A stretch of DNA of 64,000 bases from Warburgia ugandensis (lineage: Eukaryota; Streptophyta; Magnoliopsida; Canellales; Canellaceae), in the NCBI GenBank assembly GCA_035236585.1, contig CP141128.1, positions 39,600,684 through 39,664,683 on the forward strand. The letters run 5' to 3'. Numbering within the stretch: the stretch's first letter is position 1; the number at the start of each line of letters is the position of its first letter. The position numbers were made by a program, and so were the translations under genes. The notes under the pieces are model-generated. The model made no database searches. It was given only the letters and a program-made list of their open reading frames with translations, and was not told the origin of the DNA. Of this stretch, positions 24,403 through 34,942 are shown in pieces.

Positions 24403-26918
24403 TGTGATGACCCGGGTTTTTATATGATGCAAATTTGATAAAAAGGCGAGATCTCTTGTTTTATAAATATGAAATGCATGAAAATCTTTTTGTTTTGAAA
24501 AACAATCTTTCGTAAAAACCCCGAGTGTCAAAACACATTTTCAAATTATCTAGCCATGGCATAATTTTAAATCAACATTATTCCTAAGAAAGTGTTAGTC
24601 ACAGCCTCAGCAATAGAGAGTAACGACAATCAAGTAACATTGAAAGATGAGGTAGGGGTTTACTTACTTGCACTTAGTCTGGGTGTCTTCTGTCACAAGC
24701 ATTCCTTGCCCTTAAGTGTTTACTTTGTGTCTGAAAAATGTTGTGGATTGGGTGAGTATATATATTACACTCAGTAGGAGTCTATCACTACTAGTTTTAC
24801 AATGCATGCTATGTTTAAAATCATATGCTCTTTAAAACATGTGCATGTTTGAATACTCATGTTCAATATCGATATAAAAAACCATTGTCAGATTAGAATA
24901 CTAACGACTTAAAGAATCACATAAACCAATTCGAAAGTATCATATATTATAAACATAATGATATGCATAAGATGCTCAACTGAATCCAACTCATGGATAT
25001 CTAGTATGGTATGGTCGACCAACCTCATATCATGCCATATGCAATGCAAGTAAGTCCACGAAACCATAGGGCCCAACTATGCCCACGACCTCTCCGTCGT
25101 GTGGTCCCCGAGTACCTAGGGGCACAGCATCATAGCCTCCACGGGGCATATGACACATCGACCCAGTGCCATGACACCAGTGGTAGCCCCCTGTACCACA
25201 TGCAGTCGACGTAGGGACATGCCCTTTTTAGGCGTGGTACCCAATCCACCTAGTAGTGGTAGAGGCTCGGAGGCCACCCCAACCTCTCGGCATAGCGCCC
25301 ATGAGCTTACTAGTCCAAATCATATACGATCAAACAAGCAAAAACATCTCTTTTTCAAAACCTATCCTCTTTGGGTCCCTCACAACTGCCTAGCCCTCAC
25401 AACTGCCTACCCAGCGTCTTTTGGGCACTCCAGTGTCTTTTGGTAACCCTCAAGGACATGCAATTTTGTAAGAACTCAATGTTCACAAATCATGCAATAT
25501 ATGCAATTATTTGCAAAACATGTCTATGCATAATGTATTTATCATATACATGCTGAATTCATTTATATGCTAAACAAGTCATATACGTATACTTAAAACA
25601 TGCAATCTCAAACAATCATGGCTCTTTTTAAAAGTCTAGTAGCGATAGAGCACCTACCTGGCTAGGTCGCGCTAATCCCCTTGTCCTTGTATGCTCCTAA
25701 ATATGGTTTAGGGGAACGAGGTTAGTTTGGCCTATCTTTTATAGGTTTTAGAGTGGTTGGTCTTACTACTTAGGTATTAAGGGTTCATCCCCATGCCTAT
25801 GAGTGTCCTAAGGTCCTAATTAGGCCTTGGCATCATCAAGTTTTCAAGGATTTAGTGGCCCCGCACCACTATCATAGTCTAAGGGTTGTGTCCACCTTAG
25901 ATTGGGCCTTGATCAGGTATTTTATAGTCTGGGTGTGTCCATGTCATCGACACAGACACAACGCCTTTAGCGGTGCCTCAATCGAACCTCTAGATCTCAA
26001 GTTATAAGCCTTTTAGTATCACGTGTACATAAAAGGTCAAATGAAGCAAGGTGGAAGCCTGGGACACTAACGCATCCCGCGTCAGCGGCAAGCACCTCAG
26101 CAGGCGCGTTTACAAACGCACCCTACTTCGGCCTGGCTTTTTCATTTGGGGTGCGTCCGTCTGGTTCTCTCAACGCATAGAACGCATTTCGTTCGTTGGG
26201 GGACCGAGGCGTCCTCGGGACGCCCTAGTTCGACCCTGTCGAACTAGTGCTGCCCAGGGATCGTCCCTGGGTCCTTTGTGACTCTCTAGGGCCCGTTTTT
26301 GCATGATTTTTCATGCAAAAACTTAGGAAAACTTAGCCTATGACTAATGGGAAGACGGGTTTGGAGGGATTTTGGGCATACCTGGCTCGTTGCTAGGTTT
26401 TTCTCCACGTTTCTCCTCTTGGTTGCTTCTCCAAAACGGGTTTCTCAAGCTTTTGGGCTGCCATTAGAGGCTCCCAAGAGCTCTATTTATAGAGCTATAA
26501 GAGGGTTCTGGAGGGGGCTCTCACCGCCCTTGAATGGCGGTGGAGAAACCTCCAGAATGGCGGTGATTTCTCCTCCAAACACCGCCGTTCTAGAACCCTC
26601 TAGGAGGTTGAAGAAGAGGGGTACCCATATCAAAATTGGCCCCTGTGTTTTTCAGGCTAAATCCGTTTTTAATGAAAATTACATTTTTGCCCCTGAACTT
26701 TAAAGGGCCATAACTTGCTCATTTTAACTTCGTTTTGGGTGATTTTGGTCTTGTTGGATTCCTTTTTCCGAGATGCACCTAATGGTACCATTTTCAAGAC
26801 CAAATTTCTGGGTTTAGTCAGGGTGAATAGTGAAATGACCAAAATACCCTTATTTCCAAAAAGTGAACTTTTCATTGCTAACTTGGGATTTTAATGTTAC
26901 AAAATTGAAGTCATTACA
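24403..26918 (-). repeat. SL2 solo LTR, 2516 bp
   Basis: The displayed ends are TGTGATGACCCGGGTTTTT and GAAGTCATTACA, flanked by AAAAT (24398-24402) and AAAAC (26919-26923), a 5-bp duplication with one change. Inverse TATAAATA at 26484-26491 gives minus sense. It aligns with the plus copy at 13510-16113, including the GC-rich core at about 26050-26280 and the TATA region (GAGCTCTTGGGAGCCTC against GAGCTCTTGGGCGCCTC). No internal coding region is present. It splits the TNP2 gene. Confidence 0.9.
26484..26491 (-). promoter_or_regulatory. LTR TATA box (SL2, minus)
   Basis: Inverse of TATAAATA, with the same flanks as at 13928-13935 in the other SL2 copy. Confidence 0.65.
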
Positions 26919-26923
26919 AAAAC

Positions 26924-27190
26924 CTATGTATAATATTACTTAATTGAGATGATTAATGTATATGTGTATATGCTATTACAAATCAAGTAAGTGAATGAAT
27001 CATTATTTCATTATAATTAGATGCCTTCTAATGCAACCAAGTGGTGAAGGAACGACAATGCTCATCTTATAGACACTTCTGTTTCTTGGCATCTCTTAGA
27101 TACCTATATTTTAAGAAGTCCATGTGCTTGCTACAATGATGAGATGAAAATTATATATAACATCCCAACATTAATACATTACCCTTAACA
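26924..27190 (-). pseudogene. CACTA-A TNP2 transposase relic, piece 2
   Basis: The minus strand near 27020-27140 reads HMDFLKYRYLRDAKKQKCL, then DEHCRSFTTWLH. This corresponds to the weakly conserved TNP2 linker in which an H-x-x-F-x-x-W motif (EHN-TF-WL) follows the cysteine/lysine-rich stretch. Alone it would be weak. Its position between pieces 1 and 3, in order and on the same strand, makes the call. Confidence 0.55.
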
Positions 27191-27214
27191 TGTGTGTGTG
27201 TGTGTGTGTGTGTG
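27191..27214. repeat. (TG)n tract, left side of SL3 insertion
   Basis: Twelve TG units stop exactly at the SL3 LTR. A second GT tract at 29562-29591 lies beyond the LTR, so one original (TG)n appears to have been split by the insertion, though tract expansion afterwards is also possible. Confidence 0.85.
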
Positions 27215-29549
27215 TGACGTTTGCAATATAGTACGCTAGTGAGGTCGATCCCACGGGGAGTGAACTATTATAATGCTACTACTTTAAACTATCTAACCCA
27301 ACCATAATTCAAATGACTTTTGTCCTAAATTAAGAATGGAAATTTAAACATGAACTTGGAAAGTAAGCATAAACAAGAAATGGAAACTAAACAAAAAAAA
27401 GGAACATGTTAAATGGAAAACTTTCCTAAAACATGAACTTATAATTTTATGACTTTCCTATCTAAAAAATTTCCTAAAATGCAATTTATCAACTTTTCTA
27501 ACTTTCCTAAATATGAAATTAACAACTAATCTAAGGAAACATGCTTTAACAAACTACTTTCCTATTCATGCAAAACTAAGAAAAGTAAGCAACCAAATCC
27601 ACTATTTTAACAAGTATGACAAATTTGATTACTTTTGAACTGACTATGGTCCAAAATAATGGAATCTAACTACAAATAAACAAGGGAAATAAATAAAAGC
27701 AATTGCTAATAAACAATGAAAAGAAAACTATCCAATTAACATGCATGTGACCATGGAATGGTATGCATGATTCATTAGATAAGAGTGAATTTAATCAATT
27801 ACTTTAGAAACCTAAGCATGCAATCTATTTCTAACATTAACTTTGCTATCTAACAATCTAATTGGGCTCTTGAAAAGTCAAGTGAACAAGATTGTATTAT
27901 GCTGGAAATTAACATACATCGTTCATGCAAAGAAATTCTAGCAGTAAGGTAATTCAAACATTCAATGAGCATAACATGTAAAACATGAATTTAATCACTT
28001 CTAATGCATTCAAAAATTCAAGAACAAAGTTAATTTACTGCTAGAGACAACATAACATTCCATACATGTAATCCAAATTTGAAACTTAAATGTTATTACA
28101 ATGGTGTTCACTGAATCTTAATCACTCCTCAATTACAAGCCAAACTCTTCTTCAATTGTTCCAACATTCACTCATGAGCAAGTATGCTTGAAATCAAAGT
28201 AGAATCCTTTGCAAAACTAAGGCAACAATCAATGAAACTTAAGCAACCAAAGCTAGAAAATCAAGAGGGCTGAAAGAGAATAAAGATGCAATGAAAGCTA
28301 AAGAACAAAACTAGATTCAAGATGACTTCCCATGGCTGTCACTCCAAGGGAAAACCAGACTTGAATCTTAGTCTAAAAGCAAGGAAGCTAAAGGAAAATA
28401 AGGCAAACTAACATAAAAAGAAACAAATTCCAGCAAAGGCTAACCAACCTTCAAAGATGAATCAAAACAACAAAAATCCTAGGTTGAAGACTTGAGAAAG
28501 AAGCATGAACCTTGGAAGTTTGTAGCAACATCCAAAGACATTACAAAACAACAACAACAACAAGAAACAAAAAATGGTTGAAAAGAAGGGGACATATCAT
28601 TCCTATGCAGGAGATGTCTTTTCATATGGTGAAAGTAAAGTTAGTTTTGATTGGGTTTTGGGCTGGTTTTAAAAGATTTTTCCTATCTTTCCTAGTGTAA
28701 CCTAGTACTAAGGTGTAGTGGGTATTAAAGAGGGTCAAATTGAAGGGCTATGATGGCGGAAAAGGGTGGACATCAAATAGGAAAGTGGGGGGAGTAAGTT
28801 GGTTGGTAGGTGGGAGGTGTTAGGTGTTAGGTGGAGAAATTTGGTTGGTTGGTTGGGAAGTTTCCTAAGAGGTGGAATGAGATAGAGTTTTGGGAATTCA
28901 TAGTGCATCTTAAGGGTGAGGTGGAAATTAAGGAAAAAGTACAGAAAAATTAGAAAAATACTAAATATTGGTCACTTTTGTCCCATTGGTCCACATTCAA
29001 CTTATTCTAATAGATTTTCCCAAATTATCTTCAAAATAACTCATGGATAACTCTCTTGAATCTCCAATCCTAACCTTCCATTTAGCTTAACTTGATGGCT
29101 TAGATGGCTAACTTTGAAGGCTCCATTGGCTAAGTTTCATGGCTCACTGGAAGCCTCCTTGGCTTGAGTGGCTTTTACAGTTTGGTTTGAATTCTTTAGT
29201 TGGCCACCTTCTTTCATGGCTTATATGGCCAAGGTGGCTTATGTAACTTCCACGCAAAGGTGATGGGAATGCATGGCTTACTTCATGGGCCTACTTTGGC
29301 CATGTTTAGCTCCATAAATCACATCTATTACTAGTCCACAAGAAATCCTAATTAAATCTTAGAAAAACATGATTAATCACATGCTTATCTTGGACTAACT
29401 TCTGGACCTACAAAATAACAACCTTTTGGGTTATTAGGTAAAAAAATGCATGTGTTATGAAATTTGGTCTAAAAACCTAATTTACCTCTATAAGTTGTAA
29501 CACATGGGTACTAATTGGGTGATTTTTTTGTAAAATTAAACACTTATCA
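27215..29549 (-). repeat. SL3 solo LTR, about 2335 bp
   Basis: The displayed start is TGACGTTTGCAATATAG and the end is AAACACTTATCA, the inverse of TGATAAGTG, the start of the SL3 LTR at 62515. It is flanked by GTGTG on both sides (27210-27214, 29550-29554), although the left copy is ambiguous within a TG repeat. Shared blocks with the copy at 41057-43777 include TTTGCAATATAG, AGGTCGATCCCA and ACTTTAAACTATCTAACC. It has no coding region. Internal minus-sense sequence resembles 56950-57600 (TGTGGACCAATG). Confidence 0.8.
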
Positions 29550-29560
29550 GTGTGCATGTG

Positions 29561-29561
<1 letters not shown>

Positions 29562-29591
<30 letters not shown>
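29562..29591. repeat. (TG)n tract, right side of SL3 insertion
   Basis: About fifteen TG units after GCATGTGCC. See the matching tract at 27191-27214. Confidence 0.85.
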
Positions 29592-29596
<5 letters not shown>

Positions 29597-29639
29597 TAAG
29601 AAAATGTAAAAGAAACCAAAGAAAAAGAATTAATTACTT

Positions 29640-32190
29640 ACTCAATGTATAATTAAATTTCATTGACATTAATGTTTTGCAAGACATAATGGTGTGCCTA
29701 ATCCTGTTCCTTACTATCAACAATAGATATACAATCACGGGAGAGAGGTTCACCAACTTTGGGATTAGTTAATCCACCCAAATTTTTCTTTCTTAGGATT
29801 CTAGTAGCATCTACTCCTGATAAATACTAGGTGCAAAACTCCATTGCTTCTTTTGAAATGTAACATTTAGCTATACACCCCTACAGCATGTTGTAATTTT
29901 GTACATATCCTTTTAATAACTTCATGTACCTTTCAAATGGGTACATCCATCACAAATAAATAGGTCCACATAGCCTAACCTCATCAATAAGGTGCACTTT
30001 TAAGTATACCATGCCATCGAAGAAGGATGGTGTAAATATTATCTCAAGCTCAGATAAGATTGTCACTAGATGCTCCTAGATTTCTTGTAATTTTGGAGTA
30101 TCCACCATCTTCTTATAGAAAGCATTAAAAAAGGAGAAAAATTTAGTAGTGGACCTTCTAACTTTATTTGGAAGTAGTAAATGTATTGCTATGTGAAGGA
30201 GTTGTTGCATCAATGCATGGTAATTGTGAGACTTCATCCCTACTAGTTTCAACTCTTCCATGAAGACAATGTTTCTAAAGCCTAAAGAGTACCCATTTGG
30301 GACTTTCATTTTTGATAGGATTTTACATAGTATTCTTTTCTCCTCTCTACCAAGTGTACAATTTGCTTTAGGAAAGTATGTTCCTCAACTCCCCCTATCC
30401 CATGGATGCAACCCATTGTCATGAGATCCATTTGAGTTGCAAGTCCTTTGTTTTTCCCAATATGTCAAGCAATGTACTTGTCAAGATTTCACAAACATTC
30501 TTCTCAATGTACATCAAGTACACTTGTTGCATGTGTAGGGATTTCTAGTACACAAGTTTAAAGAATATTGACTTACTTCTTCCAATACCTTTTAGAGTTG
30601 CTTTCATATGTATAGGAAATTGCCTTCTTCTTTTTCTTCCCCCATAATACATTAAGGTTCTCAACTTGTTCCAATACTTGTCATCTAGTTAACTTCTTTG
30701 GAGATGACCTAGTCTCCACACTACCATTAAATTTTTCCTTTTTAAAATACTATGGATGGTTTCTATGCAACCATCTGTTGTGGCCAAAGAATGCCATCTT
30801 GGTGCTATGTTGAAGTTGTGTGGCACGTGTTTGGTCACTATGAATAGGATAAACATTGTATCCCTTCACTGTGCACCCAATCAAATTACTGTATGAAGGA
30901 AAGTCACTTATTGTCCATAATAGTATAGCCTTAAGGGTGAATGTCTCTTTATTGTATGCATCATTAGCTTCAACCCCTACTTCTCACAATCAACAGAGCC
31001 AAGTACTCGTTAATGTCATTCCCAAGTTGCTTGGGACCCGATATTTACATAGTTAATATCATGAACTTCCTCTTTATACCCAACAATGGCAAAAGTTAGT
31101 AACAAACTATTATAGTAGGCCAACAACTATAACTGTGGCTCATAGAACCATGAGTTAATCCTATATGTAGATATTGCAAGTTGTAGGATTTTGGGTTCTT
31201 CTCCAAAATTAGGACATATGAAGTCTACAAGCTTCCACACTAGGCTATCTATTGGCTAGGGTAATAGTTATTACTTACTCTCTATTAGCATGCCATACTA
31301 GTCTCTCACTATTTATTTAACATAAAACATTCTTTGGAACCTTGGAATAGGAGGGAAATATCATAGGACCTTTGCAGGGACATCTTTCATTTGCCATGAT
31401 CACTTGAATTCTTCTTCAACTTCCATCTTGAATATCCATAAGTTGGGCATGTAATTTTATCTTTATGCACCTTTTTGTATAAGATGCAATAATTAGGATA
31501 GGCATGTAATATTTTCATAGTTCAACCCTAGTATAGTCTAGGTTTTCTTTATCTCTGATATTAACCTAGCCAATTTGTTCTCCTTTTATAGCATTTTATT
31601 GATGATTTTCTACAATTCTTTAAAACCTTATCTGAAAAACCAAATCTTGATTTCACATTATAAAGTTCTACCACTACAAACAACTTAGTATAATTTGTAC
31701 ACCCAACATATAATGTCTCATTGGCTTTCTCTAATGTAGTCTAAAATTGTTCAAGGTCATCCTTGAAGTCACAGTATGCATCACAAAAGATCGGTATATC
31801 TGTACTACTATCTACAACACTTCCTATAATGGCTTCGTGATCATGTACACATTAAACCCTTACCAGAGGCCTATGAGAAATTCCATCTCCATGTCGTATC
31901 TAAAGACAATAGCTTTCATCAACTCCATTGAATCACAAATATTCTCTCAACCTACCTACAGTAACCTTTTTTAGGTTTCCACATCTTAAGCATGGACATC
32001 ACATCTGATTATAATCACCACCAGCCCTAAGTTTAAAGTCTATGAACTTTTCTATTCCCTCCTCATATTCTCTTAATGATCTTTGCATAGTCATCCAAGC
32101 ATATTTTGTCGATTCTGTCCAAAAGTTGATGTTCAGATATGTGTTGAGACTTTCTACACAAGAAAAGATTAGTAACATTGGGTCAAGCAT
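29640..32190 (-). pseudogene. CACTA-A TNP2 transposase relic, piece 1 (main body)
   Basis: Reading leftwards from 32190, the N-terminal domain has REYEEGIEKFIDF and CPCLRCG (family Transpos_assoc zinc-binding motif). The transposase core has KILHAYPNYCILY and YGYSRWK (family CPN-C-L-W-K, C-C--SRWK), STYRINSW, TDGCIETIH, and near 30490-30570 SIFFKLVY followed by LMYIEKNVCE (family LDVMHIEKNVC). The next domain, of the DUF4218 type, has GMKSHNYHALMQQLLHIAI and FFSFFNAFYKK. Remains continue to about 29640. TNP2 cuts element ends for cut-and-paste transposition. Stops and frameshifts, and the three later gene pieces separated by solo LTRs, show it is dead. A full-length TNP2 gene would need all four pieces. 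Confidence 0.9.
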
Positions 32191-32559
32191 TCAACCAAAT
32201 ACTTGGTGTGAATAGAAAATGTACATATAGTTATTAGATGCATATATGCTAGAGGACTTAATTTTCAACTCTAGGATTATGACAAGAAAGAATGATGCAA
32301 AAACATGATTGATTCATACACATGAGTGATCCACACATAGGAAGGAAAAGCTTTAGTAAAGGAATTTTGTACCCATAAACATTAAATAAATTAAACATAT
32401 GACAAAAATGAGAGTGAATACATACCCAAACCTTATCAACAAAGAAAATAAAAGGTTTGGACAAAGTTTATGTAAATCCAACTTGGATTTGAGTTTTTCG
32501 TCGAAGCAGCTAAGAGTAAAAAATTATAGGTTAAACTTCATGGCATGTTAAAAAGAAGT
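32191..32559 (-). mobile_element. CACTA-A 5' leader, no coding motif
   Basis: The stretch lies between the subterminal array and the TNP2 N-terminus on the minus strand. It holds no motif I can name and probably contains promoter and leader of the element. Confidence 0.4.
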
Positions 32560-33019
32560 TTTAAAGGATGATTATTCAAAACCATCCTATAAAAATGACA
32601 TTATAGGATAGTTTCAAAAGAATATATTATATTGTCACAAACAATATAAGACAGCTTTATGAAACCATCTTATATTGTGTGACAATATGAGATAGTTTTC
32701 AAAATTTGTCTTATAATAGATGTTTATAAGATGGTTTCTGAAAACCATCTTATATTATCACACACAATATAAGATGGTTTTATAAAAACTATCTTATAAT
32801 GTCAAAATTTACAAGATGATTTTGAGAAATCATCTTTTTTTATTTTTAATAAGATGGTTCCCTTTAAACCATCTTGCTTTTGCCATCTTATAAAACCTAA
32901 ATTTTATTACTGTGGTTTTGACAAATCATCTTATAAAATTTATCTATAAAAAATTGTCTTATATTGTCACATGTAATACAAGACAATTGGTATAAAACAT
33001 TATTTGGTGTTGCATTAAT
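32560..33019. repeat. CACTA-A subterminal hairpin repeats, right array
   Basis: Repeated inverted motifs GATGGTTT...AAACCATCTTATATT spaced 30-60 bp form a row of potential hairpins. The same motif family is at 11870-12345. It lies immediately inside the candidate 5' terminus of the TNP2 element (minus strand). Confidence 0.75.
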
Positions 33020-33034
33020 TAGTGACTACAAAAT
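33020..33034. other. junction of two CACTA termini
   Basis: TAGTG at 33020-33024 would be the outer end of CACTA-A (CACTA on the minus strand). GACTACAAAA at 33024-33033 resembles the CACTACAAAA start of plant CACTA elements with one base changed and would open CACTA-B. The two share the base at 33024, so at most one end is intact. Confidence 0.45.
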
Positions 33035-33054
33035 TGGGACAAAAATGAGTTTAA

Positions 33055-33265
33055 GAAGGACTTTTAAAGTTGTTTTCTAAAAATGACTTTAAAAGTCTCT
33101 ACTTTTGAAGTCATTTTTAGTAAACAACTTTAAAAATCTCCACCTTTGAAGTCATTTTTTGGAAATGACAAAAGTGTGTACTTTTAAAGTCATTTTTTGG
33201 AAAATAACTTCAAAAGTGGGTGCTTTTAAAGTCATTTTTTGGAAATGACTTCAAAAGTTCATTTT
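33055..33265. repeat. CACTA-B subterminal repeats, left array
   Basis: Six or so copies of ACTTTTAAAGTCATTTTTGGAA and inverse forms occur with 30-40 bp spacing. The motif differs from that of CACTA-A (AACCATCTTATATT), so the two elements would have used different accessory proteins. Confidence 0.8.
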
Positions 33266-34256
33266 CCTCTATAAAAGGGCCAAAGTCGTCTCATTTTTTT
33301 CTTGTATCCAATGTTCATGTTTGTTACCTTACGGGTGGCATGAAGGCTTCCTTCTCTAGTCCTTTTATCTCTCTCTATCATGTTCCCCTACTGTTTTTAA
33401 ATTTGGATATTTTGAATATTTGTGGCTATAAAAACATGGTAAGGATACTAAAACCACTTGCTATCATCCATGACTTTCTTGTTACTTACTTTCTATTTGC
33501 ATTTTGTAGATAGAGTGGGTATTGTCACTACAGATGATTGGGGGTAAGTTGTTTCGATCGTTGTGATTCTAGCAAAAATTGCCCAATTTCATTACAAATA
33601 AGAACTGCTTCTCTCACTAACCCTCACTATTGGAGAAAAGAAGAACCTTATGCTTTGTAGTTCTCATCTAAATTTAGGGTTTGATGAAGAGAAATGGTTC
33701 TATCAAGTTGGCTAAGGAAGTTGCAACTTGAAGCTTTACCATCTCTCTCCCAATTAAAGAGTAATGTGAGCTGAATACTAAAAGGCCAGATCTTCATGAA
33801 ATATTTTTGGATTAGCTCTTTGATCATGATCTTTTGTTAATAACATTTGAACATATGTAAATAGTTGGTATTGGTAATAAAAGGATGATAAATGAGGAAT
33901 TATTCAAAAAAATACTTCAATTTCCTTGTTCTTGTGTTTGTTTATATATATGTGTGTTCATAGAATGTGTGAATCAATGAAAATTTTGTTTGAAAAATTG
34001 ATGACATTTTAAGTAAGAGATTTTAAAGTAAAAGAAAAACTTATAAATAGAAATAATTTAGAGTCAAAAATTGACTTTAAAAGCTATTTTTAGAGTCATT
34101 TTTAACCAACTTTAAAACTCTAAAGTATATAACATTCAAATTTTTGTTCATCCTGCCAGTTTCATTTTCCATCTCTGTCATCTATAGTTGACTACATTGT
34201 CTCCAGTGATAGATGCCACACCAATTGGAAAAGTCTAAGTCTTCACCTACAGAAGG
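33266..34256 (+). mobile_element. CACTA-B 5' non-coding region
   Basis: No domain is recognised. A 97-residue open frame at 33220-33513 overlaps the subterminal repeats and is probably chance. A weak relative of the subterminal motif recurs at 34065-34125 (ACTTTAAAAGC, AACTTTAAAACT). Confidence 0.4.
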
Positions 34257-34426
34257 TACTTCCTCTCTCCCTCCCTCCCTCTCTCTCTCTACCTTGCACA
34301 ATCACTAGCTAACCATATTTTACTAACCATGCCCATTCTGTCCCCCCTCCCTCCCTCTCTCTACCTTGCGCAGTCCCCAGCTGACCATTTTTAACTAACT
34401 GTGCCCATTCTGTCCATCCCTCCCTT

Positions 34427-34498
<72 letters not shown>

Positions 34499-34624
34499 CT
34501 GCACAGTCACTAGCAGCCCTGACTGACCATGCACAACCCCTCCCCCTTCCCTCCCTATCTCTCTTTCTCTACCTTATGTGGTTGCTAGCCACTTGTCTCC
34601 ACCAGACCATGCACATCCCCCCGT

Positions 34625-34702
<78 letters not shown>
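34257..34702. repeat. four-copy minisatellite with two (TC)n expansions
   Basis: A unit reading ACCTTGCACAATCACTAGCT...CATGCCCATTCTGTCCC recurs near 34291, 34363, 34496 and 34571 with changes. Between units the CT-rich spacer has expanded to pure (TC)n at 34430-34494 and 34632-34701. Open frames across it code Ser-Leu runs only. Confidence 0.85.
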
Positions 34703-34705
<3 letters not shown>

Positions 34706-34814
34706 TGATTGTCATTTCAACCATATGCATATCTTGGACAAACCCTACATGCATCTCCTTCTCTCTCTCTCTCTTAGCCTTCGGCCGGTTGTGCATGTGA
34801 GCCCATGCCCCTCT

Positions 34815-34942
34815 TTCTATCTTAGATGTATTAATTTGTTATGCTATTTTATCTTTGATCAATCTCACAAAGAATGTTTGAAACTATTTGTTTACATTTA
34901 GTACATTATTTTAGCTTTATTATTTGTTTCTATGATTCTTGT
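34815..34942. repeat. 130-bp tandem repeat, copy 1 (split by SL1 LTR)
   Basis: Its end TTATTTGTTTCTATGATTCTTGT matches the ends of the units at 39832-39961 and 39962-40092. The solo LTR inserted at its last five bases, CTTGT. Confidence 0.75.

Noticed and set aside
32560..33265. CRISPR-like array
   Set aside because: The repeats are degenerate, inverted and irregularly spaced, in a plant-type CACTA element. There are no cas genes or unique equal-length spacers.
34569..34901. Open frames of 74-107 residues across the second TC region
   Set aside because: Same cause: dinucleotide repeat translation.
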